DNA of 40,426 bases, from positions 99,699-140,124 of the forward strand of contig JAHREW010000001.1 in NCBI GenBank assembly GCA_020883125.1, read 5' to 3'. Of this stretch, positions 35,263 to 40,426 are shown piece by piece (the first letter of the stretch is position 1; every line of letters begins with the position of its first letter). Position numbers and translations under genes: made by a program. The DNA comes from Microcoleus sp. CAWBG506 (GTDB lineage: Bacteria > Cyanobacteriota > Cyanobacteriia > Cyanobacteriales > Microcoleaceae). Below the pieces are notes generated by a model that did no database searches, had not been told where the DNA came from, and worked only from the letters and a program-made list of their open reading frames with translations.

Positions 35263-37728
35263 ATGTTTGAACGCTTTACAGAACAAGCCATTAAAGCAAT
35301 AATGCTAGCCCAAGAGGAAGCGCGCCGCCTGGGCCACAATTTTGTGGGTACTGAGCAAATCCTCCTGGGACTCGTGGGCGAAGGCACTGGCATTGCTGCA
35401 AAAGTATTACTAGAAATGGGCCTCAACTTGAAAGAGGCGCGCAATGAAATCGAAAATATCATCGGCAGAGGTTCCGGCTTCCTACCCCCTGAAATTCCGT
35501 TTACGCCTCGCGTGAAGCGGATTTTTGAGACAGCGCTGAATGAAGCGCGGCAGCTAGGGCATAATTACATCGGCACCGAACATATTTTACTGGGACTGAT
35601 CCAAGACGATGAAGGTGTCGCAGCCAAAGTGCTGCAAAACTTGGGGATCGATCGCGCCAGAGTCCGCACCCAGGTAATTCGTGCGGTGGGAGAAGTGGCT
35701 GCGGTATCGGGAGGCCGTCAAAATACCGATCGCAAAATCCCGACTCTAGAAGAATTTGGCACAAACCTCACCAAGTTAGCAGCCGAAGGTAAACTAGACC
35801 CAGTGGTGGGTCGCGAAAACGAAATCGAGCGTGTCATTCAAGTGCTCGGACGCCGCACGAAGAATAACCCCGTGCTAGTCGGCGAACCGGGAGTAGGCAA
35901 AACAGCCCTCGCCGAAGGACTCGCCCAGCGGATTGTCAACAGAAACGTCCCGGAAATTTTGGAAGACAAACAAGTAATCAGCCTCGATATGGGTTCGCTG
36001 ATTGCAGGGACAAAATTCCGTGGCGAATTTGAAGAACGCCTGACAAAAATCATGGCGGAAATTCGCGCCGCAGGCAACATCATTTTGGTAATTGACGAAA
36101 TTCATACCTTAGTCGGTGCAGGGGCAATTCAAGGCAGTATGGATGCCTCCAATATGCTTAAACCTGCACTAGCTAGAGGGGAATTGCAGTGTGTCGGTGC
36201 TACTACCCTAGACGAATATCGCAAATATATTGAGCGCGATGCAGCCTTAGAACGGCGGTTCCAACCAATCAAAGTTGGCGAACCGAGTGTGGCGGAAACG
36301 ATCGAAATATTGTATGGTTTGCGATCGGCTTACGAACAACATCACAAATTGACCATTTCTGATGCAGCTTTAGAAGCAGCAGCTACACTTTCAGACAGGT
36401 ACATTAACGATCGATTTTTGCCCGACAAGGCGATCGACTTAATTGACGAAGCAGGTTCCCGCGTCCATGTGCTTAATTCCCAAACTCCGCCAGAAGTCAA
36501 AGAGCTCAAAAAACAACTGCCGGCCCTCAGCAAAGAGAAGGATATCGCTGTTCGGGAACAAGACTTCGAGAAAGCTAGCAAATTGCGCGATCGCGAATTA
36601 GCAATCGAAGCCGAAATCGCCGAAGCGACAATCAACAAAAGCCAAATCAGAATCTCTCCCATCGTCACCGAAGAAGATATCGCCCACATCGTGGCTAATT
36701 GGACGGGAGTACCGGTCAGCAAACTGACAGAATCGGAATCGGAATTGCTGCTGCACATGGAAGACACTTTGCACCAGCGTTTAATCGGTCAAGAAGAAGC
36801 TGTCACCGCGGTTTCTAAGGCCATCCGTCGCGCACGGGTAGGGTTGAAAAATCCGAATCGCCCGATCGCTAGTTTCATCTTTTCCGGCCCCACAGGCGTC
36901 GGTAAAACCGAACTAACAAAAGCCTTAGCAGCATATTTCTTCGGTTCCGAAGATGCGATGATTCGGTTAGATATGTCCGAGTATATGGAACGCCACACGG
37001 TTTCTAAACTTATCGGTTCGCCTCCCGGTTACGTCGGCTACGATGAAGGCGGCCAACTCACAGAAGCAGTCCGTCGCCGTCCTTATACAGTAGTCTTGTT
37101 CGACGAAATCGAAAAAGCTCACCCGGATGTCTTCAACATGATGCTGCAAATCTTAGAAGACGGCCGCCTGACTGATGCCAAAGGTCGGACAGTAGACTTC
37201 AAGAATACCCTGCTGATTATGACCTCAAACATCGGTTCTAAAGTGATTGAAAAAGGTGGCGGTGGCCTCGGTTTTGACTTTGCTGAAGATGCAGCCAATG
37301 GTCAATATAACCGAGTTAGGAATTTGGTAAATGAGGAACTCAAACAGTTTTTCCGTCCAGAATTTCTCAACCGCTTGGATGAAATTATCGTCTTCCGCCA
37401 GTTGAACACACAAGAAATTAAGCAGATTGCTGACATCATGTTGCAGCAACTTTTCAGCCGCTTAACCGAACAGGAAATTACCTTGTCTGTAACAGAAGCA
37501 TTCAAGGAACTGTTAGTTAAAGAAGGCTACAATCCCAGTTACGGTGCCCGACCCTTACGGCGCGCAATTATGCGATTGCTGGAAGATGTACTGGCTGAGG
37601 AAATGTTGTCTGGTAGGCTAAAAGAAGGTCAAAGTGCGATCGTGGATGTGGATGAAAACGGTGTGGTGAAGGTGTTACCCGGTGATTCATCGGAACCCAA
37701 ATTACCTGAACTCGCTTTCAGCGTTTAA
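35263..37728 (+). CDS. clpC: ATP-dependent Clp protease ATPase subunit ClpC
   Basis: ClpC is the AAA+ unfoldase of the ClpCP protease and general chaperone machinery; in cyanobacteria it is essential. The 821-aa length is typical. It has two Clp_N repeats ([22 protein letters not shown] about 21-42, and [21 protein letters not shown]), AAA-1 with Walker [14 protein letters not shown] (about 207-219) and [13 protein letters not shown], the UVR-type middle ([20 protein letters not shown]), and AAA-2 with [14 protein letters not shown] (about 545-558), the LDMSEYME motif and the C-terminal D2-small domain. The AGGA site at 35251-35254 lies 8 nt before the ATG. It is monocistronic. Confidence 0.97.
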   Translation: MFERFTEQAIKAIMLAQEEARRLGHNFVGTEQILLGLVGEGTGIAAKVLLEMGLNLKEARNEIENIIGRGSGFLPPEIPFTPRVKRIFETALNEARQLGHNYIGTEHILLGLIQDDEGVAAKVLQNLGIDRARVRTQVIRAVGEVAAVSGGRQNTDRKIPTLEEFGTNLTKLAAEGKLDPVVGRENEIERVIQVLGRRTKNNPVLVGEPGVGKTALAEGLAQRIVNRNVPEILEDKQVISLDMGSLIAGTKFRGEFEERLTKIMAEIRAAGNIILVIDEIHTLVGAGAIQGSMDASNMLKPALARGELQCVGATTLDEYRKYIERDAALERRFQPIKVGEPSVAETIEILYGLRSAYEQHHKLTISDAALEAAATLSDRYINDRFLPDKAIDLIDEAGSRVHVLNSQTPPEVKELKKQLPALSKEKDIAVREQDFEKASKLRDRELAIEAEIAEATINKSQIRISPIVTEEDIAHIVANWTGVPVSKLTESESELLLHMEDTLHQRLIGQEEAVTAVSKAIRRARVGLKNPNRPIASFIFSGPTGVGKTELTKALAAYFFGSEDAMIRLDMSEYMERHTVSKLIGSPPGYVGYDEGGQLTEAVRRRPYTVVLFDEIEKAHPDVFNMMLQILEDGRLTDAKGRTVDFKNTLLIMTSNIGSKVIEKGGGGLGFDFAEDAANGQYNRVRNLVNEELKQFFRPEFLNRLDEIIVFRQLNTQEIKQIADIMLQQLFSRLTEQEITLSVTEAFKELLVKEGYNPSYGARPLRRAIMRLLEDVLAEEMLSGRLKEGQSAIVDVDENGVVKVLPGDSSEPKLPELAFSV

Positions 37729-37747
37729 TCGAGAGTCTTGTAATATA

Positions 37748-37792
37748 GGACACAGCACTGCTGTGTCCCTACCCAATAGAGATATTGGGTAG
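37748..37792 (+). repeat. Two consecutive perfect hairpins after clpC
   Basis: Stem 1 is GGACACAGCA with its exact complement around a single C (37748-37768). Stem 2 is CTACCCAATA with its exact complement around GAGA (37769-37792). No T-run follows, so they may be repeat units or stability hairpins, not a terminator. Confidence 0.7.
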
Positions 37793-37825
37793 AGAAACAG
37801 CATTATTTTTGATAATTCATCTCAA

Positions 37826-38182
37826 TTTCGGTTGCATCGGAATTATTCATTTCTTTCATATCTCTCTGTGTTCTCTGTGTTCTCTGTGGTTAGTTCTCTG
37901 TGGTTAAATCATTCCGATGCAACGGTCAACGATATGATTGAACCGCAGAGTACGCAGAGGAAGCAGAGTACGGGGAGAGATTTGATTCCGATGCAAACGG
38001 AATGATATAAAATCCTCTCTTCATCGTCCTGTATTAAACTCTCTCTTCCTTCGCGTCCTTAGCGCCTTCGCGGTTAAATCATTCCGATACAACCCGAATT
38101 GATATGATTTAACCGCAGAGTACGCAGAGGAAGCAGAGTAGGGGGAGAGATTTGATTCCGATGCAAACGGATTTGATTTGAC
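37826..38182. repeat. Cluster of dispersed-repeat modules between clpC and moeB
   Basis: A 61-bp block starting AACCGCAGAGTACGCAGAGG occurs at 37941-38001 and again at 38111-38171 with one difference, 170 bp apart. Between them lie ATCCTCTCTTCATCGTCCTG (from 38014) and the CCTTCGCG...TTCGCGGTTAAATCATTCCG module (to about 38090). TCTCTGTGTTCTCTGTG repeats stand at 37862-37905, and TTGCATCGGAAT / ATTCCGATGCAA motifs in both orientations are scattered throughout. No gene is seen here. Confidence 0.8.
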
Positions 38183-39349
38183 TTAATATTGAGGCACTGA
38201 GGGGTCTACTTCTTGACTCCAAGCCGTAATTCCGCCCTTAACATTAATCCCCTCAATTCCAGCTTCTTTCAAAATACCCAAAGCCTTCGCAGAACGCCCG
38301 CCCATTTTGCAATGTGCAATTAATCGGTGGCCATTCAACAATTCCTTGACTTTCTCAACACCATTGCCGTTTTCAATATCCGGTAAAGGTACTAATACTG
38401 AGCCAGGAATTTGAGCAATTTGATACTCGTTAGGATTCCGAACATCTAGCAGCAGAAAATCCTTCGCACCGCTATCGATTAACTGCTTAAGTTCCGTGAC
38501 AGTCATCTCAGCAACTTGTATTTTTGCTTCCTCTGCTTTGGCTTGAGGAATGCCGCAGAATTGTTCGTAATCGATTAACTTTTCAATGACTGGGCGCACT
38601 GGATTTGGCCGCAGTTTTAACTGCCGGAATGTCATGTCTAAGGCATTGTACAGCAACAGTCTGCCACTCAAAGTAGTGCCTTGACCCAAGATAATTTTGA
38701 TCGCTTCAGTTGCTTGAATGCAGCCAATGACTCCTGGTAATACGCCTAAAACGCCACCTTCTGCACAGGAAGGTACCATCCCTGGCGGTGGGGGTTCTGG
38801 GTACAAATCTCGGTAATTGGGGCCACCTTCGTAGTTGAAAACTGTTGCTTGTCCTTCAAATCGGAAGATGGAACCGTAGACGTTAGGCTTATTTAATAGC
38901 ACCGAAACGTCGTTCATCAAGTAGCGAGTTTGGAAGTTGTCTGTACCATCAATGATGATGTCATAGGGTGTCGCAATGGCGATCGCATTTTCGGAACTAA
39001 CGCGAGTTTCGTACAAATCAACTTGACACAAAGGATTGATTTCTAAAATCCGATTTTTAGCCGATTCAATCTTGGGTTTTCCTACCCAAGATGTGCCGTG
39101 AATTACCTGTCGCTGCAAGTTGGAAGTGTCAACAATATCAAAGTCTACAATGCCAATGCGGCCAATCCCTGCCGCTGCTAAATACAGCAGCAGTGGTGAA
39201 CCGAGTCCTCCTGTGCCGATACAGAGTACGCTGGCAGCTTTGAGACGCTTCTGCCCGTCCAATCCAACTTCTGGCAGGATTAGGTGGCGAGAGTAGCGTT
39301 CGTATTCTTCTTTGTTGAGCTGGATCTCGTCCAGATTAGGATTTAGCAT
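38183..39349 (-). CDS. moeB: MoeB/MoeZ-type adenylyltransferase with C-terminal rhodanese
   Basis: This E1-like enzyme adenylates the C-terminal glycine of a small sulfur-carrier protein, and the rhodanese domain can thiolate it. The 388-aa protein shows GTGGLGSPL (45-53, ATP site), DFDIVDTSNLQRQ, TDNFQTRY and the conserved Cys195 in VPSCAEGGVLGVLPG. The rhodanese active site is HCKMGGRSAK (Cys347). The zinc cysteines of E. coli MoeB are absent (NYRDLYPEP, and LRPNPVRPVI where a CxxC would stand), a pattern also known in mycobacterial MoeZ. It lies 88 bp downstream of the JAMM peptidase on the same strand and no carrier gene is present. I use moeB as a family label; moeZ would be an equal choice. 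Confidence 0.9.
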   Translation of the reverse strand: MLNPNLDEIQLNKEEYERYSRHLILPEVGLDGQKRLKAASVLCIGTGGLGSPLLLYLAAAGIGRIGIVDFDIVDTSNLQRQVIHGTSWVGKPKIESAKNRILEINPLCQVDLYETRVSSENAIAIATPYDIIIDGTDNFQTRYLMNDVSVLLNKPNVYGSIFRFEGQATVFNYEGGPNYRDLYPEPPPPGMVPSCAEGGVLGVLPGVIGCIQATEAIKIILGQGTTLSGRLLLYNALDMTFRQLKLRPNPVRPVIEKLIDYEQFCGIPQAKAEEAKIQVAEMTVTELKQLIDSGAKDFLLLDVRNPNEYQIAQIPGSVLVPLPDIENGNGVEKVKELLNGHRLIAHCKMGGRSAKALGILKEAGIEGINVKGGITAWSQEVDPSVPQY

Positions 39350-39437
39350 GATATTCTGTGTAGCGCCGATTTTGAAAATTATATCCTATCTAAATCTTTC
39401 GCAGTTTTGCGTCTTTGTGATTTTTAGTAATTATTTC

Positions 39438-39899
39438 TTAATCTAATGTGAGGATTTCCTCGGCTTGGAATTTGTTTTCTCTGTCTAGAGTCCAACTGCG
39501 GACGTCTTCACAACGGCCTTGTGGAACGGACACAATGATGTAGGAGTATTGCGGCCAGGCTAGGGTGCGATCGCACTCTGATGGTACTGCCTGACCATCT
39601 GGGTGAGAATGGTAGATGCCGATAATTTCTAAATTGCGATCGCGCCCATCTTTCATTCCCTTCAGCATATCTTGTGGTGAAATAGCATATCTGCGTTTTT
39701 TTGTCAATAATTTTGAGTCTGAGCAATTATCTTCAGTTTCCGCACTCCAGGCATTTTTGGTTGGCCAAACTTCTACTAAGGTTTTAACATTGTCGGCGAT
39801 CGTACCTAACAACAAACCGCAGCACTCTTCAGGGTAGGTGTTTTCGGCGTGGCTGCGGATGGATAATAGGTGAGTCTGGGAAAGTGCGATCGACTGCAT
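39438..39899 (-). CDS. M67 family JAMM/MPN+ metallopeptidase (Mec+/Mov34-like)
   Basis: The 153-aa protein is a single MPN+ domain with the complete zinc site: Glu in YPEECCG (24-25), His97 and His99 in IYHSHPDG, Ser107 and Asp110 in AVPSECD. In actinobacteria a related protein (Mec+) removes cysteine from the CysO carrier after sulfur transfer; the adjacent MoeB/MoeZ-type E1 supports a carrier-processing role here. It is probably the first gene of a two-gene operon with moeB. A heptamer-type array precedes its ATG. Confidence 0.9.
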   Translation of the reverse strand: MQSIALSQTHLLSIRSHAENTYPEECCGLLLGTIADNVKTLVEVWPTKNAWSAETEDNCSDSKLLTKKRRYAISPQDMLKGMKDGRDRNLEIIGIYHSHPDGQAVPSECDRTLAWPQYSYIIVSVPQGRCEDVRSWTLDRENKFQAEEILTLD

Positions 39900-39944
39900 T
39901 GGTTATTGGTTATGGGTTATTGGTTATAGGTTATTTGTTATCTG
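39900..39944. repeat. Degenerate heptamer array before the JAMM peptidase gene
   Basis: Imperfect TTGGTTA / TGGGTTA / TAGGTTA / TTTGTTA units fill the bases directly upstream of the minus-strand ATG, as at 27289-27391. There is no gene from here to the right edge; 39945-40120 looks unremarkable. Confidence 0.7.
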
Positions 39945-40140
39945 ACCACCATTGCTTTTAATATCATTTTAGGATCTTTTTGCGGTAATTTTACCTCAAA
40001 ACCATCAAGGAAGGGACAACCGACTGCAAAACCTTTCCAGGCGATATTTTAAACGGAACCACATGAAAAAACAGCTTTTAGGCGGCGATGGGCTGCTGTG
40101 AACCCCCCCCTATTTGTGAAGCTGTGGCTGTCATTAGACA

Positions 40141-40170
40141 AAAAAAACCCGGCCAAATTTGGTCGGGAGT
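40141..40170 (-). terminator. Minus-strand Rho-independent terminator, copy 1
   Basis: The hairpin CCCGACCAAATTTGGCCGGG on the minus strand is followed by a run of eight T (plus-strand A-tract 40140-40147). It would terminate a transcript entering from the right. Confidence 0.75.
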
Positions 40171-40290
40171 TAATTAATCAGGGTGCATCTACTAATTAAG
40201 TCTCCGGTATGTTCAGACCTCTTTCAGGATGAATTTGATTTTTTTTACCTCCGAGGGACTCAGATTTTTGGCGCTGTGGCTGTTATCGAC

Positions 40291-40322
40291 AAAAAAAACC
40301 CCGGCCAAATTTGGTCGGGAGT
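40291..40322 (-). terminator. Minus-strand Rho-independent terminator, copy 2
   Basis: This is the same hairpin and T-tract as copy 1, 152 bp to the right, with one extra C/G at the base. Confidence 0.75.
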
Positions 40323-40426
40323 TAATTAATCAGGGTGCATCTACTAATTAAGTCTCCGGTATGTTCAGACCTCTTTCAGGATGAATTTGATTTTTTTTAC
40401 CTCCGAGGGACTCAGATTTTTGGCGC

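Larger units (their letters stand above)
40121..40426 (-). repeat. 152-bp direct tandem repeat with a terminator-like hairpin in each unit
   Basis: Unit 1 (40121-40272) and unit 2 (40273-40424) are identical over their last 122 bp and differ only in the first 30 or so. The last two bases fit the start of a third unit beyond the window. Read on the minus strand, each unit has a stem TTAATTAG / CTGATTAA, then a 10-bp hairpin CCCGACCAAATTTGGCCGGG followed by eight T. No ORF of useful size is present. This may be a tandem small-RNA gene or repeated terminators of a gene beyond the window. Confidence 0.8.

Noticed and set aside
18070..37728. clpS-clpC operon
   Set aside because: The genes are 17 kb apart on opposite strands; only a functional link is supported.
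37941..38171. CRISPR-like pair of repeats
   Set aside because: There are only two copies, 170 bp apart, with other dispersed-repeat modules between them.
40063..40101. 12-codon ORF MKKQLLGGDGLL
   Set aside because: Too short, weak ribosome site, no context.
1..40426. tRNA or rRNA genes
   Set aside because: Reading the gaps on both strands showed no cloverleaf with GTTCRANYC and no rRNA-like sequence.

Overview
This window looks like chromosomal DNA of a filamentous, non-marine cyanobacterium, most likely of the Oscillatoriales (Microcoleus/Oscillatoria/Phormidium type). The evidence is the very frequent HIP1-like GCGATCGC octamer, cyanobacteria-specific families (DUF3172, DUF1517, AMIN, single-RRM Rbp with a Gly-rich tail, a Ser/Thr-kinase/AAA/GAF/His-kinase hybrid), and dense intergenic repeats: heptamer arrays, mini-palindromes and a composite dispersed repeat. 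Genus is an inference from style, not from a marker gene. No rRNA or tRNA gene, CRISPR array, intact insertion sequence or prophage was seen.

Layout. 1-3944: 3' part of a large secreted DUF11/RTX protein, cut by the left edge. 4174-8823 (-): a very large sacsin-type GHKL ATPase of unknown role, whose open frame runs into a dispersed repeat upstream. 9014-11953: AMIN-domain envelope protein, hemB and a GNAT acetyltransferase. 11976-15870 (-): a small antitoxin-like protein, then a cluster that reads small ORF > murF > tsaC > degenerate histidine kinase. 16065-17888: an unrecognised 431-aa protein preceded by a small overlapping ORF, then an RNA-binding protein. 18070-18351 (-): clpS. 18464-18910: a decayed IS200/IS605-type right end with an omega-RNA-like tail. 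19069-21521: DUF3172, DUF1517 and cyclic-nucleotide-binding proteins. 21670-24695 (-): gltD and a REC-EAL phosphodiesterase. 24997-29570: SOUL protein, YjbQ, MurG-like glycosyltransferase, membrane-anchored alpha/beta-hydrolase-like protein, Yip1 protein. 29575-34899 (-): giant dual kinase. 35263-37728: clpC. 38183-39899 (-): JAMM peptidase plus MoeB/rhodanese. 39900-40426: gene-free end with a recent 152-bp tandem duplication.

How genes work together. Most are single housekeeping units (heme, nitrogen assimilation, cell wall, t6A tRNA modification, proteolysis). ClpS and ClpC are partners in N-degron proteolysis but lie 17 kb apart. The JAMM peptidase and MoeB-rhodanese form a plausible sulfur-carrier processing and activation pair. 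Several signalling proteins (REC-EAL, cNMP sensor, dual kinase, pseudo-histidine kinase) have no partner in the window.

The least explained parts are the 152-bp repeat with a minus-strand terminator in each copy (possible tandem small-RNA genes), the sacsin-like ATPase, the omega-RNA-like relic, the degenerate kinase in the murF-tsaC cluster, and the heptamer arrays just upstream of two start codons. No complete new defence or metabolic system could be demonstrated from sequence alone.
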